Notes under the pieces: model-generated
Databases searched by the model: none
What the model was told of the DNA's origin: nothing
The model's input: only the letters and a program-made list of their open reading frames with translations
Position numbers and translations under genes: made by a program
From: Litsea cubeba
Taxonomy: Eukaryota; Streptophyta; Magnoliopsida; Laurales; Lauraceae
Length of the DNA stretch: 64,000 nt
Direction: 5' to 3'
NCBI GenBank assembly: GCA_012931725.1
Contig: WHSA01000260.1
Location: 62,001-126,000 of the forward strand
Shown: positions 1-10,492 of the stretch, piece after piece
Layout of the letters: every line of letters begins with the position of its first letter
Position numbering within the stretch: the stretch's first letter is position 1

Positions 1-272
1 GCAGGGCTCAGTCTCAGCAATAGGGCCAGCCTCCAGCTCGGCCAAGTGGTTCCACTTCTGTCGTATACTCATAAGCTTCACTTCGGCCAGGGCATCCTCA
101 GCCCGGCCAGGGGCTTCAGGACGCTTCCTCATCTCGGCCTCCTCGAGCTCGGCCTCTATGGAGACCCAGCCTTCTTGCAGAGCGTGCGACAGGACAAGGG
201 CACTGCCCATAGTCCCTGACAGATCGCCATCCACAGCTCCCAAAGCGCCATGATAAGGCTCGATGGGACTGC
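1..272 (-). pseudogene. Partial coiled-coil ORF, possibly antisense ORF of a Tat-type retrotransposon
   Basis: Read on the minus strand, the frame is open from about position 272 to the window edge. It gives a Glu/Ala/Leu-rich, probably coiled-coil peptide that includes the stretch EAELEEAEMRKRPEAPGRAE. A splice-acceptor-like sequence (TTTAATTGCAG on the minus strand) lies just before it. The composition resembles the third exon of the antisense gene at 26352-28455. By that analogy this would be the C-terminal exon of the same gene type in another Tat-like element lying mostly outside the window. It is truncated by the edge, and no catalytic motif is visible. Identity is inferred from composition and context only. 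Confidence 0.33.
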
Positions 273-622
273 AATTAAAGAAAAGTAGGCTACGATGGGA
301 CTGCGCCTCCCTAGTACCTGACAGAGTGGGCTATGACAAGACAGTCAACCACCTCCTTGCCTCCTCTCTTCTTCTATATAAGCACAGCTACAGCTCCAGA
401 GCAGAAAAAAGACCAACAATTACACCACACTGCTGGTATAATCTTCTTCCCCAAAATCTCCATCCTAATGCTTAGTTCCCACACTGACTTAGGCATCGGA
501 GAGCCTTGCACCGCCCAGGCCAGGGTCATTTGATCCCCTCTCTGTTTCTTTCTCCCCTTTTAGGTTCCCGGCAGCTGATCTTCATCAGTTCTTTGGATAA
601 GTCCTATCAGGCACCCCCTATT
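273..622 (+). repeat. LTR-like fragment with TATA box
   Basis: There is a TATA-like box CTATATAAGCAC near 372-383, followed by a GC-moderate leader. The motif GATGGGACTGC is repeated at about 262 and 294. Sequence character changes sharply to AT-rich at about 620. This looks like the promoter-containing part of an LTR next to the ORF piece at 1-272. I could not find matching LTR ends or a TSD, so the boundaries are approximate. Confidence 0.35.
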
Positions 623-1740
623 CTTTATGAGTTACATTTTTTGCACTTACAAAAAGTATTTACAATACCAATTAAACCACTACAAAGAATACTTAGACTT
701 GAGAGTCCCACAAAGTATATAAAGAAAAAATGAACACATTTGTCAAATTGTTGGTTCTAATTACAAGCGACAATAATCACACAAGAATTGTCTGCAAATG
801 TGAACAACAACCACAGAATTCAAGGGCACTTGTGAATGAAAAGTCTATAGAGGATGATCAAGGAAAGTATGCCATAATACTATTTGTTTCAATATTGCAA
901 TAAATAAATAAATGGATAAAAAAAAAACCAGAAATGAAGACCAGAACATTGAAGCAAATGAATTCTAAAACTGAATCATAAACCTGGACCCGTACATAGA
1001 AACAGATAATTATTATACGAACATGTGGTCAAATGTATAATAAGCCATTAATTCGTATTTAAAATGCCAACCAGTGTATATTAGTTTGATAAATCAAACT
1101 GAAGACTATCCAGAAACAAATTCTTGATGATAAACCCATTCGGCCCTCCCTAATCCACCCATTAGAGGAAATTTATTTTCTACAAACATTTGCATTTGGC
1201 ATATGCTTTGTACTTGAGTCTGTTTAAATAATTGTTGGTATAGATTGCTGCCATAATTCTCAAGAATTCCCAACGTAAACTGTGTTAGATGGTTATGTTG
1301 GAAAATTCCATCATGTGTTTACTAACAGCTTAAGCATAGCATATTTCTTCTAGAGTGAGACGTTGTTTTTTCTTTTACAAATATATAATTTGATTGTATT
1401 TTGATTTTAAAAACTCATTTCGGAGTAGATATTATGATCCACATTTTTTGAAACGCACTGCGCATTTCGACTACATTTGATAGAAGAAATTTCAATTAGA
1501 AATGACATTCTAATCAAAAAGCACCGTCTAGTTTTTTCTTTTCTTTCATTATGGCCCTGTTTTTTATTTTCGTTGTAAAAAAAAAAAAAAAGCCTCATTG
1601 CACTAATAGATTGAGGAAAGAAAGAGGAAGTAATATTTTCGTGCTTTTTGACTTTTTATACGAAAAAGGTGGGGGGAGTTTTGAATAAAGTGCATTTGCT
1701 GTGACATCCAACGTGACACCTGCTGCTGCTGCAGCCTTTC
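623..1740. other. AT-rich intergenic DNA, nothing recognised
   Basis: AT-rich single-copy-looking DNA with short homopolymers (A runs near 920 and 1575). No ORF with protein-like composition, no inverted-repeat element and no RNA gene is apparent. Confidence 0.5.
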
Positions 1741-2260
1741 TTCTTCTTCTGATTGATCATTGCTCGGCCTAGCCGAGCATCCATTTTGACCAGCTGAAGC
1801 TCAATCACTGGAGTTGCAGTGCTTACAGGTGAGCTCAAGGGCTAGGCCAGCTTGCGCCCAGCTCGCTTTTGGCTGGGTTCTAACCTGGGGTTTCAATACT
1901 CGAGCCCATCCTGCTAGATCTAAATTTTTGGCTCGTTTAATATATGGGCCGAGCTTCGAAGAAGTGATAGACGCCTGAAGCCCAATCCAGCCTGCTGCAA
2001 ATACGTAATGCAGATAGTTTAGGGACTGATTTAATCAAACAAGTGATTAGCAAGCCCAAAAAGTTGTAGAAGTCCCGGCCTAGCTCAAACTGATTGATTA
2101 AATAGGAAGACTCGTGCCTTCAATATGTTTGGCGGGTCTAGCTTGAATCAGGCACTTTTGAGGCCTGTGTCAAGTTTGGGACCAATATGGGCCTGTCTTT
2201 AAAAAGAATAAACAGACGTCAGCCCTGCCCAACTCAAAGTAGGAAAACCCCTAGCAAAGC
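1741..2260. repeat. Possible degenerate MITE-like DNA rich in GGCCNAGC motifs
   Basis: Contains a perfect short hairpin GCTCGGC-CTA-GCCGAGC at 1762-1778 and many GGCC/AGCTCG motifs. The style resembles the hAT MITE at 9613-9950, but clear terminal repeats and a TSD were not found. Confidence 0.2.
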
Positions 2261-2328
2261 GGCATCTGCACTAAAACAATGAAGGGTTATGTCAGAAATG
2301 ACATCCGGCATGATGTAAGCAGAGGACT

Positions 2329-2400
2329 GGAGACAGATTGATAGCTAACTCCTGATATAGAAGGTTGGGTTGACACCAAAGTCATCTGGTGTATGTATCC
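2329..2400 (+). repeat. Short dispersed repeat shared with the UGT copy 2 upstream block
   Basis: About 70 bases here align imperfectly with 16865-16945; both carry CTGATATA/TTGATATA and TGGTGTATGT..CCAAT. It may be a further relic of the duplicated upstream block or part of a dispersed repeat. It is too short to decide. Confidence 0.35.
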
Positions 2401-2600
2401 AATGAGCTGGGCACACGGTTTTAAGTATCCTTTATAAGTTACAGTTGTAATAATTTTTAGATGATTTTGAATAAAATAATATCCTTAAAAGCACTGTCTC
2501 ACTTGTTTTATTATAAGTTGTAAACATTGCCCACCCCGTTTTTTCTATTTAAACCTATATATATATATATATTTATATATATGGGAGGCTTTATATATAT

Positions 2601-2949
2601 TGGAGGCGAACCTGTAAGGACGGTCCTTATTGTTCGGAACGCCTACTGGGGCCCACTTCATGATCAATCCAAATTGACCACTCATTCATAACCCCCTTAT
2701 AGGCAATGAATCCCATGAATTTGCATGGATTCGGATGAACTAGACCGTTGGATTGAGGGTCAATTTTTTTTCTTTGTTATAAAGCTATTAAACTTGTGGA
2801 CGTTGGATGAAGGGGTTAGAAATATTAGATTGATTTCAAATTTGATATGTAAGTTGACCCCACTTGGATCTTTCAATCCCCCTTGTCCCATGACCAATAG
2901 GGTCTCACGGTGGGCCCCAATAGGCGGGGTCCTTACAGGACCACCTCCC
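2601..2949. mobile_element. MULE-type MITE (349 bp)
   Basis: The ends are imperfect inverted repeats: left starts TGGAGGCGAACCTGTAAGGA, right ends TCCTTACAGGACCACCTCCC, with a second matching arm around GGGGCCCAC. The flanks are TATATATAT (2592-2600 and 2950-2958), a 9-bp duplication as expected for Mutator-like elements. The flank is a simple TA repeat, so the TSD alone is weak evidence. No coding capacity. Confidence 0.5.
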
Positions 2950-3059
2950 TATATATATCGGTTGGGAGATAAAAGTCAATTCTGACCCCACGTCAGCTTC
3001 TTGAGGTATATTTGTAAATATATCTTTTCAAAAGTATATATGTGTCTTTTTAAAGAAGA

Positions 3060-3440
3060 GTAAGGTTCTTCTAAGTTCAAGTTTAGTACAAGGTAAGCTC
3101 AAGTATGTGGTGGGGCCCACCCGGAGACCCACATGGGGATGGGCTTGGGGGTATGTCAAAGACTCCCTATGATCTTCCTCTCTGCAAAAAAATAAGCCCT
3201 GAATGTGATTTCTATTATCTCCATATGATTCCAAAAGTTTAATGGTCAATTGTTCATTCGGATCGATACATAGTCGATCCAACGGTCAAGTAAATTCGAT
3301 TCTAACAAAAAGTTGGTGGACAAGTGCAATTTAGAGGGGTAATGTATTTGGTCCATTTGGACCAAAGGTGGGGCCCATAAGCATGAGCTTGCGAGATTTT
3401 ATCCTAAGCTTGAGCTTAGGAGAGCCTTGCTCATTAATGA
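3060..3440. repeat. Possible MITE with GTGGGGCCCAC inverted arms
   Basis: AAGCTCAAG..GTGGGGCCCACC near 3093-3122 is matched in inverse near 3370-3415 (GGTGGGGCCCATAAGC..GAGCTT). The arms are imperfect and no TSD was found. Confidence 0.3.
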
Positions 3441-3839
3441 AATATGCCCCTTCTTGGGGCGATTTGTGATTGTCTTTTTTAAAAAATATATATGTGCATT
3501 TTCAATAAAATATGTCACTTGGGCCTATTTACGTGGATGTGGCCCAATTCAAAGCGATGCCTTTTAACTCTATAAATTAAGGTTATTTTAAAGTTTTATT
3601 AATATTCAAAATTAGCATAAATGCATATGAATCCTTTATTTTTAAGATGAAACGTTCATGTTGACGTGGATTAAGGAAAAATGTTTGATTTTCATAATTT
3701 TTTGGTTGATTTGAGTTTTTTAATTTTTTTTTATTATAAATGAGTTTATATGAAAGGGATATTAATTTTAATATATCATTTAGGTCGCACGAGACTTAAC
3801 CAATGTATCGCGCAGGGGCTTCATGCTAGTAAATTTGAA

Positions 3840-5400
3840 GTGTGGATCCGCCTTGTGATCGAGAAAAATGAGGCCCACCCTTTAACAATGATAACAAGGC
3901 CCCACCTCAGAAATACTGCCTTGCCTCTTTTAGTATGCGATGTTAACATGTCCCCACCCTCATAAAAATTGAAATGTGGACTGCCTTTTGGATGGAAAAA
4001 AATGAGGCCTGCCCTTCAACAATTATAAAATGGGCCCCACCTTTAGAAATTATTGGACATAGAGATTAGGGCTGCACATGGGCAGTTTGGATCGGTTTAA
4101 TACTAAAACCAACAACCAAACCGAACCTGTCGGTTTTTTAATTAACCGATCTGATCCGACTGATGGAGAGGGCTTAAACCGAACCAAACCAAACCGAACG
4201 GTTCGGTCCGGTTTGGTCGGTTAAACCGTTGTTTTTTATTTTATTTTTTTGAAAATCAAACATTGAAAATTTCAAATGATGATACCCCGTCCTTTGCATT
4301 TATTCCAATGTTTAATGCAAACATAAAAAATCCAACATTCCAGTGACCCATATAAAAAATAATTATATTCCACAAAGAGAGTTTGGACTAAATGCAAGCG
4401 CACAAAATCGAAACCCTAAGGCTAAAATAGTAAAAAAGCAATACTTAAGTTATTGTATACGGTCGGTTCGGTTTAAGCGGTTAACTGTGGGCTCAATCCG
4501 ATAACCGACCGATGTAAGCGTTTTTTATGATTTTCAAACCATTAACCGAACCGATCTACTATAAACCAATCCGAACCACCCGGTTCTGTCGGTTCGGTCC
4601 GGTTTTACAGTGATATCGGGTTTTTTGTGCAGCCATAATAGAGATACAGCCCGGCTTTAAAATCATAACATGAGACTCACATTTGTAAACTCAAAACACG
4701 GGGCCCACTTTTTGTAGGAATTACAATATGGGACTCACATTTAAAAATAAAAACACGGGGCCCAACTTCATAGGAAATACAACATGGGCACACCTTTTTA
4801 TGAATTACTGTGTCGGCCCATCTTTTATGACTGTGAGCATGGGACTCACTTTTCGGAATTACAAAGTGGGGTCACTTCTGTGATGTAAACCCTCCCCACC
4901 TTTGAAATTATGGTAAGTGGGGCTCACCTTCTTATAATATAGAACCCACCATTTGAATTATTTGAAAATTCTATGAGCATATTTTCATCCAATTTGCATT
5001 ATTTATATCCATTCGCTTTAGCTAAAAAAAAGCTCTACTTGAAAAAGGTGAGCATGCTCCTATAAAGGGGGGGCCATATTTTAATTTTTAAAGTGGGTCC
5101 CATTTACAACTTTCCCTATGTGGATCTTTATTGAAATTTATATAGTGGGGGGCCCATGTAATTTCTAAAGGTAGGCCAATGTTCTAATCCTGTAGAAGTG
5201 GGTCCCATGTTCTAATTATAAAGTGATTTTTCATGTTATAATTTTTTAAGGTGGGCTCTATATTGCCACAATTCATAAAGGTAGGGCCCATGTTATAATT
5301 GTTATTAAGGGCGGGCCTCGATTTTGTAATCCTGCAAAGGCAGGTCACATTTCATTTTCTAGGAGGGTGGGGCCATAGGCCATATTCACAACTCATACAT
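3840..5400. repeat. Large degenerate inverted minisatellite
   Basis: Units of roughly 35-50 bp contain a GGGCCCAC core and an AATTAYAAA spacer. They repeat from about 3840 to 4920 in one orientation and from about 5060 to 5370 in the opposite one: ATTATAAAATGGGCCCCACC on the left, AATTTCTAAAGGTAGGCC and GGGTCCCATGTTCTAATTAT on the right. The array is interrupted by the MITE at 4067-4637. It could form a long imperfect foldback. No TSD identified. Confidence 0.5.
4067..4637. mobile_element. hAT-type MITE (571 bp) with 8-bp TSD
   Basis: Starts TAGGGCTGCAC and ends GTGCAGCCATA (inverted termini). It is flanked by a perfect 8-bp duplication ATAGAGAT at 4059-4066 and 4638-4645, which fits the hAT superfamily. 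The interior is full of CGGTT/AACCG inverted motifs and has no coding sequence. It inserted into the older inverted minisatellite. The same CCGAACCGACC style occurs in the MITE at 38959-39546. Confidence 0.85.
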
Positions 5401-5460
5401 ATCAAACGTCGTAATGTAGTATTTCTAGGGGCAATATTGGAAATCACCTAGAAAATCTAA

Positions 5461-6585
5461 GGTAGCGTTTGGTTCGCTGTAATGAAGGTCGGAATGGAAT
5501 GATCATTACAGCATTTGGTTCACAAAAAAATGACGTAATGACCATTACCTCCGGAATCCCATTCCCTTATGTAGAGGAATGGCCATTCCATTCATTTCTA
5601 CTTTTTTTTAGACCAAAATACTATTTTTCACATCTATACATTATTATTATAATAATAAGATTATAAAAGATAAGAACTTATGTGGGTCCCACCTATATAA
5701 TAATAATATAATATATACATTATAATTATAATTATTATTATTATAAGATTCTAAAAGAAAAGAACTTGTGTGGGCCCCACCTATATAATAATAATATAAT
5801 ATATACATTATTATTATTATTATTATAAGATTATAAATTAGAGGAACTTGTGTGGGCCCCACTTATATAATAATATAATATAATATATTATTATTATTAT
5901 TATAAGATTATAAAATAGAAGAGCTTGTGGGTCGCACTTTAATAATAATATAATACATACATTATTATTATCATAAGATTATAAAATAGAAGAACATGTG
6001 TGGGCCCCATCTATATAATAATATATATTATATATATTATTATTATAAAATATAAATTAGAAGAGCTTGTGTGGGCCCCACCTATATAACTAAGATATCA
6101 TCGATACATTATTAATTATTCTAAGATTATACAATAGAAGAGCTTGTGTGGGGGGACCCATCCTATATAATAATTATATAGTCTATATATTATTATTATT
6201 ATAAGATTATAAAAATAGAAGAGCTTGTGTGGGCCCTCACCTATATATAATAATATCTATAATATTATTATTAAGTATTATTATTATAAGATTGTAAAAT
6301 AGAAGAGCTTGTGTGGGCCCCACCTATTTACAATAATATAATATACTTTGACTGAGCCAAGATAAAAAATCTAGAAGGGTATTTTGGTCAGTCTTATGTA
6401 AATTTATTCAATTCCATGACTATTTCAAGTGTAAACCAAACGCAGGAACAGTAATCAAACTGTATTGATTCCTTAGCGTACCAACTTGGAATGGAAATGC
6501 CTATTCGTGCCTTATTCCCTTCCAAACTCATTCCGGTTTCCATTCCATTTTTGCGTACAACCATTCCAGCGAACCAAATGCTACC
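5461..6585. mobile_element. PIF/Harbinger-like MITE (1125 bp) with TAA TSD
   Basis: Terminal inverted repeats GGTAGCGTTTGGTTCGCTG (left) and CAGCGAACCAAATGCTACC (right) are flanked by TAA on both sides (5458-5460 and 6586-6588). A 3-bp TWA duplication is typical of PIF/Harbinger. The subterminal GGAATGG/CCATTCC motifs are also inverted. No transposase is present. The middle is expanded by the minisatellite at about 5640-6345. Confidence 0.7.
5640..6345 (+). repeat. Nine-unit minisatellite, about 71-88 bp per unit
   Basis: The motif CTTGTGTGGGCCCCACC recurs at about 5677, 5765, 5847, 5924, 5995, 6066, 6143, 6224 and 6308, separated by AT-rich TATTATTATTATAAGATT stretches. It lies wholly inside the PIF-like element and explains the ORFs on both strands there, which are translated repeats. 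Confidence 0.85.
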
Positions 6586-6601
6586 TAAGAACATTTCAAC
6601 T

Positions 6602-6778
6602 GGCACACAAAAAGAAATCTCTTAACACACGATTTTTTTTTAAATGCCTAAACTACCCTCCTCCCTCTCGCCTCTCCCCTTCCCGTCGCCGGCTGGGAGG
6701 GAGAAAAAGAAGGGAGGAGGGTAGTTTAGGCATTTTTTGTAAAAAGATTTGTGTGTGAAGATACCTTTTTTTTGTGTC
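6602..6778. mobile_element. Foldback element (177 bp)
   Basis: Two arms of about 65-70 bp are inverted copies: left AAATGCCTAAACTACCCTCC, right GGAGGGTAGTTTAGGCATTT, extending outward through ACACAC/GTGTGT stretches to GGCACAC and GTGTC. ACT flanks both sides (6599-6601 and 6779-6781). It is non-coding; the ORFs crossing it are hairpin artefacts. Confidence 0.6.
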
Positions 6779-6941
6779 ACTAGAACGTCCCAAAATCTAA
6801 TACAATTGTGTTTTTTAAAGGAGATAGAAATCGTGTGAAAATGGCTTTTGAAATCATTGAATACGTGGAGTACCGTCATTGGGTGAAATGGTCGCTCCTG
6901 TGCAGCACAACTCGTTTCCAATAAATGTGGAGCTCGAACCC

Positions 6942-7117
6942 CAAGGGGTAGCACAGTTGGCCTAAGACCACGATTTGCACTAGGAGGTTTTATGTTCGAA
7001 ACTGCACTACCATACTGGGGCTACATGGGAGTTTACCTGCTTCCCTCTCAGTCCGGAAGGATTAGTCCACCACAAAGAATTGGAAACCCGCAAATGGCAA
7101 GAGAAAAAAAAAGAAAG
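6942..7117 (+). mobile_element. tRNA-derived SINE (176 bp) with 17-bp TSD
   Basis: It has an RNA polymerase III A box TAGCACAGTTGG (6949-6960), a B box GTTCGAAAC (6994-7002) and an A-rich 3' tail ending near 7117. It is flanked by a 17-bp duplication ATGTGGAGCTCRAACCC at 6925-6941 and 7118-7134 with one mismatch. The paralogous block upstream of UGT copy 2 (16941-16957) has this site without the insertion. The orientation is plus, upstream of UGT copy 1. Confidence 0.85.
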
Positions 7118-7520
7118 ATGTGGAGCTCAAACCCTAGTTCAGATACCTAGAGATCTTTAGCATTCTAACTCATTCTTAGTCACTTTGATGGTTGGAATGC
7201 ACAAAAACTTTATACTAGAGTCCTCAACCCCATTATAGTGACTAGCATTCTTTACCCTCACATTTTTTTTAGCTCATTTTTCCGTGAATTTTTATATACT
7301 CTATGCAAACAAAACATATTCTTTGTAAATATTTTATTAAAAAAAAGCTATATTCAATAAAGTGTAAATAGTAAGGTGAAATTATTATAGCAAAGAGAAA
7401 GTGAGAGAGAATTCTTAGGAGCAATTAAGACTTTGGTCCTTTATTTTACCTATTAAAAAATGGAATAATTACTTGCAACACCTCCATGTGTATGTATTCC
7501 TGTCATCAATGGTCAAACTA
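7118..7520 (+). other. Upstream region of UGT copy 1
   Basis: AT-rich flank that aligns with the upstream region of copy 2 (about 16941-17033, then 19060-19267, then from 22986). It contains the uninterrupted site GTGTATGTA at 7488-7496, where a 3.7-kb insertion sits in copy 2. Confidence 0.7.
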
Positions 7521-7527
7521 GCTCATC

Positions 7528-7534
7528 TATAGAA
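7528..7534 (+). promoter_or_regulatory. Putative degenerate TATA box of UGT copy 1
   Basis: TATAGAA occupies the place of TATTTAA in the other two UGT copies. It is only 56 bp from the ATG because copy 1 lacks about 27 bp of 5' leader. The altered box and shorter leader may have weakened transcription; this is inference. Confidence 0.4.
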
Positions 7535-7583
7535 GCATGCTCTGAACCCCAAATTTCTATTCTCAGTCTCCTGTTTCATAGAG

Positions 7584-9019
7584 ATGGAAAACAAGCACAT
7601 AGTCCTCTTTCCGTTCATGGCACAAGGCCAACTCATCCCTTTCCTAGCCTTAGCCAGGCTACTAGAGCACACAACTGGCCACACAATCACCATCGTCAAC
7701 ACCCCTCTCAACATCCTCACCCTCCACTCCATGCTTCCTCCAGAATCCACCATCCGTCTCGCATCTCTCCCATTCAACGGCCCAGATCACGGCCTCCCTT
7801 CCAACTCAGAAAACACAGACTCACTTCCCCTCCCACTCATCTCCGTCCTTGTGGAAGCCTCTCGATCCCTCAAGCCCTCCTTCCACCACTTCATCTCCTC
7901 CCTCCAACCCCTCCCCTTCTGCATCATCTCCAACATGTTCCTCGGATGGACGGTCGAGATTGCACACCAGCTCGGCATCTTCCACTCTCTCTTCTTCCCC
8001 AGCGGCGGATTCGGCTCCGCCGTCCTCTTCTCTCTGTGGCTCAACCTCCCCCACTCGCACACCGACTCGGAAGAGTTCTCACTCCCCGATTCCCCGAGGC
8101 GGGTAACATCCACCGTTCTCAGCTCGCCCCAGCTCTCAAAAAGGCCAACGGCTTGGATCCACACTCGCGGTTCCTGCACCAGGAGTTCTCGCTTTGCTTG
8201 GGCTCTGATGGGTTTCTCTTCAATACCGTGGAGGAGTTGGAGAAGACCGGGTTGGAGTATTTCAAGAGGAAGACGAACCGGCCGGGCTGGGCCATTGGGC
8301 CGTTGAAGAGCGAAGGTCGTGGGAGGAAGGATCCCGGGATTTCTACTGACGACTGCGTTTCGTGGTTGAATCTCCACCTTCCCTCTTCCGTTCTGTTCGT
8401 TTCCTTCGGATCCCAGAGCACCATCTCTGCTTCTCAGATGATGGAGTTGGCAATGGGTTTGGAAGAGAGCGGCAAGGCTTTCATCTGGGTCGTTCGTCCT
8501 CCGCTCGGAAACGACATAAATGGGGAGTTTAGAGCGGAATGGCTGCCTGAGGGCTTTGAAGAGAGGGTTGCAGAGAGAAAGCAGGGGTTGTTGGTGAGGA
8601 AATGGGCGCCCCAGTTGGAGATTCTGAAACACCAGTCGACGGGTGTGTTTCTCAGCCACTGCGGTTGGAATTCGATACTAGAAAGCTTGAGCCATGGCGT
8701 ACCTATGATGGGGTGGCCCATCGCTGCTGAGCAGTTCTATAATGTGAAGATATTGGAGGAGGTTGGGGTGTGTGTGGAGATGGCGAGAGAGAATTGCTCT
8801 GAAATTGACAAGGGGCATGTGAAGGAAGTGATAGAGATGGTGATGGGAGAAACGGAGAAAGGAGAGAAGATGAGAGGAAAGGTTTTGGAAATTAAAAAGA
8901 TGATGGAAGCTGCTGTTCGAGAAGAGGAGGGACACAAGGGTTCTTCAGTAAAAGCCATGGCTGCCTTCATCGATACTGCTATCTCGGCAAGGAAAACAAT
9001 GAGCGAAACAAACTCTTGA
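7584..9019 (+). pseudogene. UGT92A-like UDP-glycosyltransferase copy 1, frameshifted
   Basis: Family-1 plant UGTs transfer sugar from UDP-sugar to small acceptors in the cytosol. The start ATG opens with HIVLFPFMAQG, the usual N-terminal strand. The 44-residue sugar-donor PSPG box is complete at 8603-8734 (WAPQ.., HCGWNS, AEQ). End to end the gene has the normal length of about 478 codons and no intron. One base is missing at about 8090-8091 (GATTCCCC here, GATTTCCCC in copy 2); this shifts the frame, so the intact N-terminal half ends in about 72 foreign residues and the C-terminal half continues in another frame. The catalytic His is Gln16 (CAA, 7629-7631) and the partner Asp is Asn117 (AAC, 7932-7934). 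Overall similarity and the EASRSLKP and LPPNSENTD-type motifs suggest UGT92A. The frameshift could be an assembly error. Confidence 0.85.
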
Positions 9020-9240
9020 GAAAATGCAGGTTTTTTTTTTTAATCTTTCATTGGGTGTTACTTTGAAGTAGAAATCTCGTGTGAGTGCTGTAATCTCATT
9101 TTATGAACAATGTTGTTATTTTCAAAAGCGTGTCACCTTCCACTCAAGGACTTTGCTTTCACCAGCGGAATCTTATGGCCTCGGCTCATGGTGACGACGA
9201 AATTCTTCGCATATAACAGTGGGTTTAAGGAGAAAAAAAT
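9020..9240 (+). other. 3' UTR-like block of UGT copy 1
   Basis: This stretch matches the sequence after the stop of copy 2 (24548-24775), including the T-run, TTTATGAACAATGTTGTTAT and the GACGACGAAAT segment. The duplication therefore included about 220 bp of 3' flank. From about 9240 to 9604 nothing is recognised. Confidence 0.7.
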
Positions 9241-9612
9241 GAAAACAATAGATTCTGGACTTCTGTGGGCCTCCATATCATGATCCAAAGTGTTGATCTT
9301 CTTTGGAAGGCTGAAAATGGTTAGGGGGCAAGAATTAGCCCCCCATTCAATGTGGAACTCAAGAAGTTTGTAAAAAAAAAAAAATTCTGTATAGCCGGAC
9401 TTTTTAAAAAACAAGCCTATTTCAGTCAGGCTTTCGGCGTTGCCAAACGGTCCATTTGCAAAATATCTATTTCATTTGAAATAGGTTCGTTTGACAGGAA
9501 TCAATTTCATATAAAAATAGGAACTTCTTTTGTTTTTTCCTTTTTTAATTTTTAGGGCCATATTATTTGACAAATTCTGGGTATCTTCTTATCTTTTCTA
9601 TAATTCTGCTGC

Positions 9613-9950
9613 TAGGGATCTTCATGGGCCGGGCCATCCTGAGACCAACCCGGCCCAGCTTGCTTTAGGCCAGGCTTGTATATGTAATTTGGGCCCATTT
9701 AAGTATTGGGTTGGGCCTAGATCAATTGAAAGAAAGCCCGGCCCTTATAAAGAGTGCATGTAACTTGATTTTATTAGTCCAAAGTTTTTTTAGAACACCC
9801 ACAAAATTGATCAAATACTCGGTGCAGCCCGGCCTGGCTGACTAAATGGGAGGGATCGGGCTTGACTTTATGGCCCATTTATGGTCTGGGCCTTTGTTAA
9901 TAAAGTTGGCCCAGGCTTGTATATACGGGCCAGGCCCATGAACACCCCTA
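9613..9950. mobile_element. hAT-type MITE (338 bp) with 8-bp TSD
   Basis: Inverted termini TAGGGATCTTCATGGGCC (left) and GGCCCATGAACACCCCTA (right) are flanked by the perfect 8-bp duplication TCTGCTGC at 9605-9612 and 9951-9958. GGCCC-rich interior, non-coding. Confidence 0.88.
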
Positions 9951-9958
9951 TCTGCTGC

Positions 9959-10274
9959 AGCCCTAGTTCTAGAAAGTCTTTAAAATCCCTGCCCCTTTTC
10001 AAATTAACAGAAGCGTGTCAATCACCTGACTGTTCGGTTTTCGAACCTGGATAGGCCACCTTTTTCCACTTGTGTGTGCCTTATTTCCGCTTGTTCGGAC
10101 TGTCTTTCCATGTGTATATAGGATCCCTCTTGTGTCCCAAGTCCCAAGTCCCAAGTCCCAACCCCCTTAACTGGGTTACCAAAAACTGAAGCATGTCGAT
10201 CATGAGCCAACACCAACGAACCACCAAACCCAAAGTCAAAACTTGATAGGGTCCAGGCCCTGTTCTTGGTCACC
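9959..10274 (+). other. Upstream flank of the UGT remnant
   Basis: Non-coding. It contains a short direct repeat AAGTCCC three times near 10138-10160. Nothing else is recognised before the TATA box at 10275. Confidence 0.4.
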
Positions 10275-10282
10275 TATTTAAA
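10275..10282 (+). promoter_or_regulatory. TATA box of the UGT remnant
   Basis: TATTTAAA lies 83 bp upstream of the ATG at 10358. This is exactly the spacing of TATTTAA in UGT copy 2, so the core promoter survives although the gene does not. Confidence 0.55.
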
Positions 10283-10357
10283 GCAGCCTCCAACTTCCAA
10301 CAAATAGTTTATAATTTAATATTCTCAAGCTCCTCTTGTTCCCATTCCAACAGAGAT

Positions 10358-10492
10358 ATGGAGAGACGGCACATAGTCCTTTAGCCCTTCATGGCCCAAG
10401 GCCATCCCATTCCTTTCCTATCGTTAGCCAGACTCTTGGAGCAGAGAAGTGGCCATACCATCACCATCCTCAACATGCCCCTTTCAAAAGTT
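10358..10492 (+). pseudogene. UGT92A-like 5' remnant (about 44 codons) with early stop
   Basis: The ATG at 10358 begins a frame with MERRHIVL, a TAG stop at codon 9 (10382-10384), then PFMAQGHPIPFLSLARLLE and GHTITILNMPL, ending in a second stop near 10492. It is clearly homologous to the first 44 residues of the UGT copies at 7584 and 23109, and homology stops abruptly. It keeps the catalytic His (GHPIP), unlike both long copies. Open reading frames in other frames across it are shadows. Only the N-terminal strand and a core promoter remain, so it cannot encode an enzyme. Truncation is inferred from comparison within the window. Confidence 0.85.

Noticed and set aside
7787..8659. 290-codon minus-strand frame across UGT copy 1
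   Set aside because: It is the reverse complement of the GC-rich UGT coding sequence. The same shadow appears across copy 2 (23602-24183), and it has no domain.
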